This document shows, piece after piece, positions 15,099 to 23,317 of a DNA stretch of 23,764 bases. The stretch covers positions 609 to 24,372 of the forward strand of contig FR896053.1 of the NCBI GenBank assembly GCA_000435475.1, given 5' to 3'. Position 1 is the stretch's first letter. Each line of letters opens with the position of its first letter. A program made the translations under genes and the position numbers. The stretch is from Cryptobacterium sp. CAG:338 (GTDB taxonomy: Bacteria > Actinomycetota > Coriobacteriia > Coriobacteriales > Eggerthellaceae). Below the pieces are notes generated by a model. It ran no database searches. It saw nothing but the letters and a program-made list of their open reading frames with translations, and was not told the DNA's origin.

Positions 15099-15112
15099 AC
15101 TCAACGTTGAGT
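15099..15112. promoter_or_regulatory. Perfect palindrome in the gdhA leader
   Basis: ACTCAACGTTGAGT reads the same on both strands, with no spacer. It ends 20 bp from the gdhA ATG and lies between the ribosome site and the likely promoter. A binding site for a dimeric regulator is the simplest reading. A role as a short mRNA hairpin is less likely because a loopless palindrome folds poorly. Confidence 0.5.
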
Positions 15113-15144
15113 ATGGTATCAAAGAGAATCACTTTAGATAAATA

Positions 15145-15193
15145 AAGCCACCCCACGTTAACATGTTCGAAACAAACAATCGGGGGGTGGCTT
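15145..15193 (-). terminator. Terminator between argS and gdhA
   Basis: AAGCCACCCC pairs with GGGGTGGCTT over 10 GC-rich base pairs (15184-15193 with 15145-15154) around a 29-nt loop. The minus-strand form is followed by TTATTTATC. It lies 32 nt upstream of the argS stop in genome coordinates, on the gdhA side, and therefore does not end argS transcription: minus-strand transcripts pass gdhA last, so this hairpin lies upstream of gdhA and just past the argS stop codon. Confidence 0.65.
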
Positions 15194-15224
15194 AAAACAT
15201 CGGATAAATGAAGCTTTATCGTAC

Positions 15225-16940
15225 TTACATACGCTCAGGCGCAGAAACTCCCAAAAGATTAAGAGTAAGAGCCAAAACAATTCGAGCCGAATCTGCCAAA
15301 GCAAGGCGAGCCTGCTCTACCGCCTCTTCCTCACCAATAACACGGCAATTTGTATAGAACGAATGGAACAGAGAAGCTAAATCTTGAGCATAATGAGTCA
15401 ATCGGAAAGGTGCACGATCTCGAGCTGCACCCGCAATAAGATCGGTAAAGTCAGCCATTTTTCGCATAAGATCAAGTTCGCTTTCGTGCGTTAAAACCGA
15501 AAGATCAGCAGTAGCAATCTGCAGTGCATCAACCAGATCTGTCACAGAAGCATTCTCTGTTGAAATACCACGAGCTTCAGCTGCCTTACGCAAGATCGAA
15601 CAAATACGCGCATGAGCATACTGTACGTAGTAGACTGGATTGGAAGCGTCTTTTTTCTTTGCTACCTCAATATCGAAATCGATGGACTGATCAGAAGATT
15701 TAGAAAGCATCATATAGCGCGTTGCATCAACGCCTACCTCATCGATCAACTCACGGAAAGTAATCATCTCGCCCGTACGTTTTGACATGCGAACTTGCTG
15801 TCCATCACGGAACAGAGTTACCAGCTGGCCGAGTACAACCTCTAGGGCATCAGGGTAACCCCAAGCTGCCATCATCGCTTGGCAACGCGGAATATATCCA
15901 TGATGATCCGCGCCCCAAATATCAATAAGATGATCATAACCGCGCTGCATCTTGTCGTAATGGTAAGCAACATCGGACATAAAGTACGTTAACTCGCCGT
16001 TGGTTTTAATAAGAACACGGTCTTTTTCATCACCAAATGCAGTTGAGCGAAAATACGTTGCTCCTTCTTGTTCGAAGATATAGCCGCGTTCTTTCATTAC
16101 CTCAAAAGCACGATCAACCTTAGTTTTGCCCTCTTCATCAGGAACAAATAAAGAACGCTCAGAAAACCACGTGTCGAAATGATTCCCAAAGATCTCAAGC
16201 GTTTCTTTTACGTTATTCATCATGGCTTGATAGCCCATCTCCCGAAACTCATGACGACGAGTATCAGGATCTACCGAAAGCCATTTATCTCCATCTCGCT
16301 CAATGATTTGCTGAGCAAGATCCTTAACATAACCTCCGCCATATGATGCCTCAGGCATTTCTACCTCAAGTCCTAACGCTTGCTGGTAGCGAACCACCAA
16401 AGAATCAGCGAAGACATTCATCTGGTTACCTTGGTCATTGATGTAGAACTCTTCATCCACCTCATAACCAGCATGACGCATCACGCGAGCAATAGCGTCA
16501 CCTAAAGCAGCCCAACGACCATGGCCTACATGCATAGGGCCCGTAGGATTAGCTGATACATATTCCAAGTCCACCTTGCAAGGATGCTCAAGACTTGACT
16601 TTCCGTAATCACTTCCCTGCTCGCGAACCTCAATAACAACATTTTGGAACACTGCATTGGCAAGAGTCAGATTGATAAAGCCAGGACCAGCAATTTCGAC
16701 CGATTCTATTAAGTTATTCTCTGGAAGATTATCCACGAGAATCTGAGCAATTGCTCGAGGATTCATTCGAGCTGCCCTGGCAAGACGCATAGCAACTGTG
16801 CACGCCCAATCGCCATGACCTTCTTCACGTGGACGCTCTAACGTAGGTAGGGGAACTTCATCTAAAGGCAATTCTCCTGCTTGCACAGCTGAAGTAAGAG
16901 CCTGATGTAATACCACCTCTAGAGATTCACGAATGGTCAT
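15225..16940 (-). CDS. argS: Arginyl-tRNA synthetase
   Basis: Class I synthetase that charges tRNA-Arg with arginine in the cytoplasm. The 571 residues have the normal length. The N-terminal domain (about 1-110) recognises the tRNA D loop, the HIGH signature is HVGH in SANPTGPMHVGHG, the KMSKS counterpart is MSKRTGE, and the protein ends with the family's LGVSAPERM. The ATG start has AAGGA a few bases upstream. It lies 149 nt after the transaminase gene on the same strand, in a gap with only a weak hairpin, so partial read-through is possible. A terminator-like hairpin lies past its stop. Confidence 0.97.
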   Translation of the reverse strand: MTIRESLEVVLHQALTSAVQAGELPLDEVPLPTLERPREEGHGDWACTVAMRLARAARMNPRAIAQILVDNLPENNLIESVEIAGPGFINLTLANAVFQNVVIEVREQGSDYGKSSLEHPCKVDLEYVSANPTGPMHVGHGRWAALGDAIARVMRHAGYEVDEEFYINDQGNQMNVFADSLVVRYQQALGLEVEMPEASYGGGYVKDLAQQIIERDGDKWLSVDPDTRRHEFREMGYQAMMNNVKETLEIFGNHFDTWFSERSLFVPDEEGKTKVDRAFEVMKERGYIFEQEGATYFRSTAFGDEKDRVLIKTNGELTYFMSDVAYHYDKMQRGYDHLIDIWGADHHGYIPRCQAMMAAWGYPDALEVVLGQLVTLFRDGQQVRMSKRTGEMITFRELIDEVGVDATRYMMLSKSSDQSIDFDIEVAKKKDASNPVYYVQYAHARICSILRKAAEARGISTENASVTDLVDALQIATADLSVLTHESELDLMRKMADFTDLIAGAARDRAPFRLTHYAQDLASLFHSFYTNCRVIGEEEAVEQARLALADSARIVLALTLNLLGVSAPERM

Positions 16941-17089
16941 AAAAGATCCTTCCTACCTTTATTCGAGAAATATCGAAAGCAACAGCGATAGTCTTACAGG
17001 CTTTATTGCGCTTTAATTAAAAACCTTTAGCTATTGCTTACGGCTAATCAATTCTTTTTTTTACGAACAGCGGATGAAATTGTAACACG

Positions 17090-17938
17090 CTATGCACGAT
17101 GCTCGGCTATATAGGTATCACATTCCTGCATTACATAAGAACGAAGCTTATCGAGAAGCTCTTCGTCCTTCCCACCAACCGGTAAACCGTCAATAGACTG
17201 AATCGGCAAGCAAAGAGTACTTGAAGAGCTTACGATAACCTCATCAGCATCTTTAAGTTCATCAAGAGTAAAAAGTTTTTCTACCACAGGAATTTCAAGC
17301 GCCATACAAGCTTGAATTAAATGCTTGCGAGCAATACCTGGCAATATATGATTGTCAGCAGGATGAGTTATAAAACAGCCATCCTTGAGCATCTGCACGT
17401 TACTATGTGCACATTCTGTTACATAACCATCACGTACAAATACTGCCTCATAGCAATCTGCTTCTTTGGTGCGCTGAGCCGCCAAAACATTAGGAAGCAA
17501 GTTTAAGGTTTTGGTGTTGCACATCTGAAAGCGTAAGTCCTCAACACTTATAAGATCTTGACGATCATAAAGGTCTTCCATCACGTCTGGGACAATCATG
17601 ATCCAAAGATTAGCTGGTCCATCACAAAAATAATGATGACGATAATCGGTTCCGCGCGTTACTTGCCAATACACAAAATTGACCGGAGCATCAACTTTAG
17701 CAAGCATATCGGTTAACACCGCATGCAATTCAGCTTTTGAAATACCAGGATCAATTTCTACATTAGCGCAACTATTAAAAAAACGATCGAGGTGATCTTC
17801 AGCAAAGAGCACTACCCCATCGATACCCATCGTTGCGTCGTAAACCCCATCACCATAAAAAGAAACACGATCCAAAAAAGGAACTTTCATTTCCTCGAGA
17901 GGACCAAAATCACCATTGTAATATCCCAAACGTTCCAT
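17090..17938 (-). CDS. dat: D-amino-acid transaminase-like, class IV aminotransferase
   Basis: PLP enzyme that probably moves the amino group between D-alanine, D-glutamate and 2-oxo acids, feeding cell-wall D-amino acids. The 282 residues match Bacillus D-amino-acid transaminase. The PLP lysine is Lys143 in NTKTLNLLPNV, and Glu175 in TECAHSN contacts the cofactor. The QVTRGTDYRHH stretch contains an R-x-H (100-102) that matches the carboxylate trap of D-amino-acid transaminases, which favours this over a branched-chain or aminodeoxychorismate enzyme. The ATG has AGGAA 6 nt upstream. It follows the OTC gene by 24 nt and is likely co-transcribed with it. Confidence 0.82.
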   Translation of the reverse strand: MERLGYYNGDFGPLEEMKVPFLDRVSFYGDGVYDATMGIDGVVLFAEDHLDRFFNSCANVEIDPGISKAELHAVLTDMLAKVDAPVNFVYWQVTRGTDYRHHYFCDGPANLWIMIVPDVMEDLYDRQDLISVEDLRFQMCNTKTLNLLPNVLAAQRTKEADCYEAVFVRDGYVTECAHSNVQMLKDGCFITHPADNHILPGIARKHLIQACMALEIPVVEKLFTLDELKDADEVIVSSSSTLCLPIQSIDGLPVGGKDEELLDKLRSYVMQECDTYIAEHRA

Positions 17939-17962
17939 GTACTGTTCCTGATCCCTTAGTGC

Positions 17963-18958
17963 TTATTTCCTTAAAGTTGCTAAAACAATTGCTTTGATGG
18001 AATGCATGCGATTTTCTGCCTCATCAAATACTTTCGAAGCGTCAGACTCAAACACTTCATTGGTTACTTCCATTTCAGTCAAACCAAACTGTTTTTCAAT
18101 TTCTTGAGCGACCGTTGTATGAGTGTCATGAAATGCCGGCAAACAATGCATGAAAATCGCGTTATCAGCAGCGTTTTCCATAACGTGAGCGTTAATTTGA
18201 TAAGGAGAAAGTTCCTTTATGCGCTGTTCCCATAAACTTGCTGGTTCACCCATGGACACCCAAATATCGGTATACAAAATGTTTGCGTCTTTCGTTCCTT
18301 TTTCAACATCAGACGTTACGATAACTTCGCACCCATGTTCTTTAGCGATCTCTTGACAGGTTTCAACCAGTTTTGGATCAGGCATGGAAGATTCGGGGGC
18401 ACAAGCAACAAATGTAATGCCCATCTTTGCGCAACCCACCATAAGCGAATTAGCAACATTATTTTTTGCGTCACCCATGAAAACCAATTTCAAACCTTCA
18501 AAAGAACCGAAGTTTTCACGGATAGTAAGCAAATCGGCAATAGTTTGCGTAGGATGGCACTCATTGGTCAAACCATTCCACACAGGAACTCCTGCATACT
18601 CAGCCAAAGTATCTACAATTTCTTGACCATACCCACGATACTCAATGCCATCAAACATACGACCTAACACACGTGCGGTATCTTCAATCGATTCTTTATT
18701 ACCCATCTGAGAGCCAGCTGCATCTAAGTAAGTAACACCCATACCAAGATCATGGCCAGCAATTTCAAAGGAGCAACGGGTACGTGTCGAAGTTTTCTCG
18801 AACAACAATACAATGTTCTTGCCTTCAAGCTCCTTATGTAGAATACCAGCGTGTTTTTTTTCTTTTAGCTCCTGAGCAAGATCAACCAATGAAAGAATCT
18901 CCTCAGAAGTGAAGTCGAGCAACTTCAAAAAGTTTCGGCCAGAAAGTGATGTCGTCAT
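17963..18958 (-). CDS. argF/arcB: Ornithine carbamoyltransferase
   Basis: Joins ornithine and carbamoyl phosphate to citrulline, or runs in reverse in the arginine deiminase pathway. The 331 residues hold the carbamoyl-phosphate motif STRTR (57-61), HPTQ (135-138) and the ornithine motif HCLPAFHD (271-278). The C-terminal DEAENRMHSIKAI stretch resembles catabolic ArcB proteins as I know them, and the class often ferments arginine, but no arcA or arcC is in view. The in-frame upstream extension of 16 codons is dropped because the ATG at 18958 has AGGAGG 4 nt before it and the longer form starts in poor context. It is separated from phoU by a terminator and leads into the transaminase gene. Confidence 0.93.
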   Translation of the reverse strand: MTTSLSGRNFLKLLDFTSEEILSLVDLAQELKEKKHAGILHKELEGKNIVLLFEKTSTRTRCSFEIAGHDLGMGVTYLDAAGSQMGNKESIEDTARVLGRMFDGIEYRGYGQEIVDTLAEYAGVPVWNGLTNECHPTQTIADLLTIRENFGSFEGLKLVFMGDAKNNVANSLMVGCAKMGITFVACAPESSMPDPKLVETCQEIAKEHGCEVIVTSDVEKGTKDANILYTDIWVSMGEPASLWEQRIKELSPYQINAHVMENAADNAIFMHCLPAFHDTHTTVAQEIEKQFGLTEMEVTNEVFESDASKVFDEAENRMHSIKAIVLATLRK

Positions 18959-18990
18959 TGGTCCTCCTGATACGACAAACATACCTATGC

Positions 18991-19027
18991 AAAATAAAAA
19001 GCGCACCTCGTATTTTCGGGTGCGCTT
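18991..19027 (-). terminator. Terminator at the end of the pst-phoU operon
   Basis: On the minus strand AAGCGCACC (19027 side) pairs with GGTGCGCTT over 9 bp, with a further wobble pair and a short loop, and is followed directly by TTTTTATTTT. It lies 26 nt past the phoU stop, so it closes the phosphate operon and separates it from the OTC gene. Confidence 0.9.
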
Positions 19028-19053
19028 CTATTATGACACAGCTTTAAGAGCTT

Positions 19054-19728
19054 TTACTCAGCTTCATCAGCAATAGTCATACCCTTATGATTGCCGGTAA
19101 TGGCATATTCCACCCATTCAGCAATATTTACCACATGATCACCAATACGCTCAAGATATTTACCAATCATCAAAACATCCAATGCGGAAGTTTCATCAGG
19201 TAAATGTTGAGCAATATGATTTGCGATATCGCGCTTGAGGTCTTCAAATAAGGTATTGATTATTTCGTCGCGCGCAATCGTTTGTTGCGTTTTATCTAAA
19301 TCGAGATTCAGATAGGCATCAATAACATCATTTACTTGACTTTGAGCGTTATTTGCCATGTCAGCCAAGGCTGAAAACTTTGAAAGATCAAGCCCCTCGG
19401 GCAAACCTGTTGCAATTTCGCAAATCTCTGCTGCTTGGTCTCCGATCCTTTCAAGATCAGTAATCATCTTAAGGGCTGAAGTAACGGTACGTAAATCGGT
19501 TGCCACGGGCTGCTCGCGTAAAAGCAAGCGAAGACAGAGTCGCTCAATTTCACGCTCCTTCTCATTGATTAAAGAATCATTTTGAGCAACAAGCATCGCC
19601 TTGGTAGGATTGGTTTGCTGAACCGCATCAAAAGAACCCTCGATGGCTTCCTTCACCAATTCTCCCATTGCTGCCATTTGAGCTTTCAGCGTGTAGAGTT
19701 CGTCATCAAAAATGGGACGTGCTGCCAT
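19054..19728 (-). CDS. phoU: Phosphate signalling regulator PhoU
   Basis: Helical cytoplasmic protein that links the Pst transporter to the PhoR-type sensor kinase and keeps the Pho response off when phosphate is plentiful. At 224 residues it has two PhoU repeats. Each carries the metal-binding ExxxD-type motif: LERIGDQAAEI in the first half and YLERIGDHVVNI in the second. The ATG lies 3 nt after the pstB stop; the nearest good ribosome site (AGGAAGG) is about 12 nt upstream, rather far, so coupling to pstB translation is likely. It is the last gene of the operon. Confidence 0.96.
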   Translation of the reverse strand: MAARPIFDDELYTLKAQMAAMGELVKEAIEGSFDAVQQTNPTKAMLVAQNDSLINEKEREIERLCLRLLLREQPVATDLRTVTSALKMITDLERIGDQAAEICEIATGLPEGLDLSKFSALADMANNAQSQVNDVIDAYLNLDLDKTQQTIARDEIINTLFEDLKRDIANHIAQHLPDETSALDVLMIGKYLERIGDHVVNIAEWVEYAITGNHKGMTIADEAE

Positions 19729-19731
19729 AGT

Positions 19732-20487
19732 TTAACCAAACCTTCCTGAGATGTAATCTTCAGTACGCTTATCTTTTGGTGCAGAAAAGAGAAGATCAGT
19801 GGGCGAACACTCAATCATTTCACCCAACAAGAAAAATGCTGTTGAATCAGAAATTCGAGCAGCCTGCTGCATATTGTGGGTAACGATAATAATGGTGTAG
19901 TTTTCTTTGAGTTCGCCGACTAACTCTTCAATTTTGTTGGTAGAAATTGGGTCAAGGGCACTTGTCGGTTCGTCCATCAATAAAACTTCAGGATTTACCG
20001 CCAAGGCACGAGCGATGCATAGACGCTGCTGCTGACCACCTGAAAGGCCCAGTGCATTCTTTTTGAGACGATCTTTAAGCTCGTCAAAAATTGCAGCTTT
20101 TCGCAAAGAATCCTCTACGATGTCATCCAGCTCGGACTTTTTCTTAATTCCGTGAGTACGAGGGCCAAATGCAATATTGTCATAAATTGACATAGGAAAG
20201 GGATTTGGCTTTTGGAAAACCATTCCCACCTTTTTGCGGAGAACATTCACATCATACTTATCGTAAATATCTTCCCCATCAAGAGTAATTCGACCAGTAA
20301 TCTTGCATCCCTCAACCAAATCGTTCATGCGATTCAAAGACTTTAGCAAGGTTGACTTGCCGCAACCAGAAGGACCAATCATAGCCGTAACGTTGTGTTC
20401 AATAAAGGATAGGTTAATATCACGAAGTGCCTGATAATCCCCGTAAAAGAGATCCATATGTGATACATCCATTTTGGCATTATTCAT
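19732..20487 (-). CDS. pstB: Phosphate ABC transporter ATPase PstB
   Basis: ATPase that powers phosphate import through PstC and PstA at the cytoplasmic face. The 251-residue protein has Walker A GPSGCGKST at 38-46, the Q-loop in VFQKPNPFP near 90-98, the signature LSGGQQQR at 148-155, Walker B LLMDEP at 169-174 and the switch histidine in IIVTHNM. FQKPNPFPMSIYDN is typical of PstB among ABC ATPases. The ATG overlaps the last 8 nt of pstA, with AAAGGA about 10 nt upstream. Confidence 0.98.
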   Translation of the reverse strand: MNNAKMDVSHMDLFYGDYQALRDINLSFIEHNVTAMIGPSGCGKSTLLKSLNRMNDLVEGCKITGRITLDGEDIYDKYDVNVLRKKVGMVFQKPNPFPMSIYDNIAFGPRTHGIKKKSELDDIVEDSLRKAAIFDELKDRLKKNALGLSGGQQQRLCIARALAVNPEVLLMDEPTSALDPISTNKIEELVGELKENYTIIIVTHNMQQAARISDSTAFFLLGEMIECSPTDLLFSAPKDKRTEDYISGRFG

Positions 20488-21346
20488 CAGACATATTTCC
20501 TTTGCTGATCCTATTAGCTACTGCAGAAGTAGCAAAGTTAATAAGTAATACAAAGACAAGAAGAAGAACTGCGGTTGCATAAGTAGCATCAATATGAAGA
20601 CCCTCGCTTGCCAAAAGATACATATGGACCGCAAGAGTACGAGTTGAGCTAAATACTGTTTCAGGTACAGCCGCAATGGAGCCAGCCGTATAAATAAGAG
20701 CTGCGGATTCACCAACAGTACGACCGATAGCTAAAATAATGCCGCCTAAAATGCCAGGGATTGCAGCAGGTAATACGATCTTGAAAACCGTACGGAATCG
20801 ACCAGCACCAAGACCGAATGAACCTTCACGGTATAGATCAGGTACTGCAGCAAGTGCTTCTTGAGAGGCGCGCATAATAATAGGAAACGTCATGATTGCC
20901 ATGGTGCATACACCAGCAAGCAACGACAAACCCCATTGCAGGTAATACACAAAGAACAGCAAGCCAAACAAGCCATACACAATCGAAGGAATACCAGAAA
21001 GTGTTTCAGTTGCAAGCGCAACAATTCGTACAAAAAAGTTCTGCTTGTTCGTATATTCATTCAAGAAAATAGCTGCGCCAATACCAAATATTGAAGAACA
21101 CGATACAGCCATCACAATGACAATGAGCGTGTTGAAAAGTGCTGGCATAAATGACACATTATCGGAATTGTATTCCAGCTCAAACATCTCTGGTTTAATT
21201 TGAGGAATACCCATAATGAGGATATAGCCAATAATCAAACACACCGCTAAAACAGTAAGAAGGGTCGCGATTTTTACAGCATAGCGGAATATCCATGAAG
21301 ATATTCTCGCAGGCTTAGCTTTAGTTAAGACACGATTATCAGCCAT
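20480..21346 (-). CDS. pstA: Phosphate ABC transporter permease PstA
   Basis: One of two membrane permeases of the Pst importer. The 288-residue protein shows about six hydrophobic segments after a basic N-terminus. The coupling-helix EAA-type loop near 175-205 (EALAAVPDLYREGSFGLGAGRFRT) docks with PstB, and SGIPSIVYGLFGL is a conserved Pst permease motif. The ATG overlaps the end of pstC by 8 nt with GAGGAG 5 nt upstream. The 8-nt overlaps at both ends suggest coupled synthesis of the three transporter parts. Confidence 0.97.
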   Translation of the reverse strand: MADNRVLTKAKPARISSWIFRYAVKIATLLTVLAVCLIIGYILIMGIPQIKPEMFELEYNSDNVSFMPALFNTLIVIVMAVSCSSIFGIGAAIFLNEYTNKQNFFVRIVALATETLSGIPSIVYGLFGLLFFVYYLQWGLSLLAGVCTMAIMTFPIIMRASQEALAAVPDLYREGSFGLGAGRFRTVFKIVLPAAIPGILGGIILAIGRTVGESAALIYTAGSIAAVPETVFSSTRTLAVHMYLLASEGLHIDATYATAVLLLVFVLLINFATSAVANRISKGNMSDE

Positions 21347-22193
21347 TCTTGCTCCTCTTCTTTAAAGCAGCAAATGCAAAGTTAATAATCAAGATAAACA
21401 CGAACAACACGCATGCAGTGCCGATCAAAGCGCCTCGATGAAGATCGGCTGCATAACCCATCTCCAAAACGATGTTCGCTGTCATCGTACGGATACCATC
21501 AGTAATAGCATCGGGCATTTGAACCTGATTACCCGCAATCATGATGACCGCCATGGTCTCACCAATAGCGCGACCGATTGCCAAGATGATTGAAGCTAAA
21601 ACACCAGAAACTGCCGCAGGCAACATAACACGCATAACCGTTCGTTCGTGATCTGCCCCTAAAGCAAGAGCGCCCTCATAGTAAGCCTCTGGAACAGCTT
21701 TAAGTGCCGATTCAGAAAGAGTGATGATGGTAGGCAAGATCATGATTCCCAAAACCAGAGAAGCACATAAGATAGATTGTCCTGTACCACCTAAGTTTTC
21801 ACGAATAAAAGGTACTAGAACCACTAAGCCAAAAAAGCCATACACAACAGAAGGGATGCCGGCAAGCAACTGAACTCCCGACTTTGCGATCTTTGCCACC
21901 CTTCTACTTCCAAAAAACGCAAGAAAGATTGCACAGAGAATTCCGAGGGGAACACCAATTACCAACGCCCCAGCCATTACATATAAGCTGCCGACTATCA
22001 TTACCCCGATGCCGTACACATCATTTGAGGGGCGCCAGGTAGTTCCAAAGAGAAAATCAAAAAAGCCGATTTCTGCAATTGCAGGGATGCCGTTGCCAAA
22101 AATAAATACACATATCACTACAACTGCAGCCACCGAAATGGCTGCAGCTATAGCAAAGATTATTTTGGCAACCAATTCTTTGGTTTGTGCCAT
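21339..22193 (-). CDS. pstC: Phosphate ABC transporter permease PstC
   Basis: Partner permease of PstA. The 284 residues have an N-terminal hydrophobic segment (about 9-33), the periplasm-side loop with FGTTWRPSNDVYGI, further membrane segments, AGIPSVVYGFFGL, and the EAA-type coupling loop ESALKAVPEAYYEGALALGA. FGTTWRP with YGI is characteristic of PstC. The ATG lies 5 nt after the pstS stop and has no clear ribosome site, so translation probably relies on ribosomes finishing pstS; this also would lower permease levels relative to the binding protein. Confidence 0.97.
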   Translation of the reverse strand: MAQTKELVAKIIFAIAAAISVAAVVVICVFIFGNGIPAIAEIGFFDFLFGTTWRPSNDVYGIGVMIVGSLYVMAGALVIGVPLGILCAIFLAFFGSRRVAKIAKSGVQLLAGIPSVVYGFFGLVVLVPFIRENLGGTGQSILCASLVLGIMILPTIITLSESALKAVPEAYYEGALALGADHERTVMRVMLPAAVSGVLASIILAIGRAIGETMAVIMIAGNQVQMPDAITDGIRTMTANIVLEMGYAADLHRGALIGTACVLFVFILIINFAFAALKKRSKNG

Positions 22194-22198
22194 GTTAC

Positions 22199-23101
22199 TT
22201 AGCCAATCTCGCTCCAGGAAGTGATTTCACCGGTGAAGATCTGCTTAACCTGATCAGAGGTCAAATCCTCAACTGCGCTTTCAGGATTTACGATAACTGC
22301 AATACCGTCAGTTGCAATTACTGTTGCCTGAGCGCCTTCGCTGGTCTCAGAATCCTTTAAGTCACGAGAAGCCATACCCAAATCGCAAGCACCTTCGATT
22401 GCAGAAGTTACACCAGTGGTGGAGTCAGACTGGTTTACCTCGATGGTTACATCTGGATTGAGAGCCTGATATGCCTCAGCAAGCTTTTCCATAACAGGGG
22501 TTACAGAAGAAGAACCAGCAACGGTTACCGTACCGGAAAGGTTAGAAGCGGTGTAAGCCTCGCCACCGTCCAGAGGAATATAGCCTTCTTCAGCTACTAC
22601 AGCTTGACCATCAGAGCTCAAAATGAAGTTCATGAAGTCCTGAGCAACATCAGAAAGTTCAGTGTTGGAGTTGGTTACTACATTGAAAGGACGGGATACT
22701 TTGTAATCGCCAGACTTTACGTTATCAACCGTAGCTTCTGCGCCGTCGATCTTAACAGCCTTTACGCTGTCATCAAGAGAACCCAAAGAAATGTATCCGA
22801 TTGCATTTGCATCACCAGCAACGGTGGTCATCATAACTGCGGTTGAGTTGGTAATTGAAGCAGATTCGGTGGTCATATCAACAGTCTCACCGTTTTCATC
22901 TTCCTGCTCAACACCAAACAACTCAACAAAAGCACCGCGGGTACCAGAACCATCTTCACGAGAAACTACATTGATAGATTCACCTGAGTCAGATGATTCG
23001 CTGTCGCCTGAATTGCTGCTGCAGCCTGCAAGAAGCATACATGCAAATGCAACGCATACTGCAAGAGCACCAAACAACACTTTGTTCTTTACTGTACTCA
23101 C
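22199..23101 (-). CDS. pstS: Phosphate-binding lipoprotein PstS, permuted
   Basis: Extracellular lipoprotein that captures phosphate for PstC/PstA. From the GTG at 23101 it has 300 residues: a lipoprotein signal with lipobox LLAGC (lipid on Cys27), a Ser/Asp-rich linker to about 41, then two PBP-like halves. Their order is reversed compared with E. coli-type PstS: VVSREDGSGTRGAF, normally the second half, occupies about 43-186, and TVTVAGSSSVTPVMEKLAEA to FTGEITSWSEIG, normally the first half, ends the protein. Phosphate-binding residues expected in AGSSSV, SRDL and GSGTR are present. An ATG at 23122 would add seven residues, but AAAAGGA 7 nt before the GTG makes the shorter form more likely. 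Confidence 0.94.
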   Translation of the reverse strand: MSTVKNKVLFGALAVCVAFACMLLAGCSSNSGDSESSDSGESINVVSREDGSGTRGAFVELFGVEQEDENGETVDMTTESASITNSTAVMMTTVAGDANAIGYISLGSLDDSVKAVKIDGAEATVDNVKSGDYKVSRPFNVVTNSNTELSDVAQDFMNFILSSDGQAVVAEEGYIPLDGGEAYTASNLSGTVTVAGSSSVTPVMEKLAEAYQALNPDVTIEVNQSDSTTGVTSAIEGACDLGMASRDLKDSETSEGAQATVIATDGIAVIVNPESAVEDLTSDQVKQIFTGEITSWSEIG

Positions 23102-23130
23102 TTTAAATTCCTTTTCTCTCATACCTAAGT

Positions 23131-23148
23131 ACGCACACTTTTGTGCGT
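23131..23148 (-). promoter_or_regulatory. Hairpin in the pstS leader
   Basis: ACGCACA pairs with TGTGCGT over 7 bp around a 4-nt loop, 30 nt upstream of the pstS GTG start. In the minus-strand transcript no T tract follows, so it is not a simple terminator. An mRNA-protecting 5' hairpin is possible. In the plus direction it is followed by CTTTTC, but no plus-strand gene would need it. Confidence 0.45.
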
Positions 23149-23161
23149 CTTTTCAGGAGTA

Positions 23162-23167
23162 ATAATC
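23162..23167 (-). promoter_or_regulatory. Possible pstS -10
   Basis: GATTAT on the minus strand lies 20 bp downstream of the direct-repeat block at 23188-23225, about where a -10 would sit if the repeats hold an activator in place of a -35. There is no other strong hexamer here. Confidence 0.3.
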
Positions 23168-23187
23168 GCTAGATTGAGCAAAAAAGT

Positions 23188-23225
23188 GGTTACACAAATT
23201 TGAAAGAAAGTTAGAGAATAGTTAA
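23188..23225 (-). promoter_or_regulatory. Pho-box-like direct repeats
   Basis: On the minus strand TTAAC at 23225 and CTAAC at 23214 start exactly 11 bp apart, followed by a weaker TCAAA at 23203 and GTAAC at 23193. TTAAC-type hexamers at about 11-bp steps resemble the boxes bound by Bacillus PhoP, and they sit between a response regulator gene and pstS. The first two units are clear and the rest are looser. Confidence 0.5.
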
Positions 23226-23317
23226 GAGAAATTAGTTTTGATAAAACATTGTAAAAAACGCCTATTGCGATTCGATTTGATGCAAAATTATGCAAGCACT
23301 AGGAAAGGAAACGAATC

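Noticed and set aside
15080..15100. Upstream TTG start for gdhA
   Set aside because: The added codons are the AGGAGG ribosome site of the ATG at 15079.
16990..17060. Weak hairpin between the transaminase gene and argS
   Set aside because: A 5-bp TTAGC/GCTAA stem before a T run is too unstable to call a terminator.
18959..19006. 16-codon N-terminal extension of the OTC gene
   Set aside because: It overlaps the phoU terminator, and its last codons are the ribosome site of the ATG at 18958.
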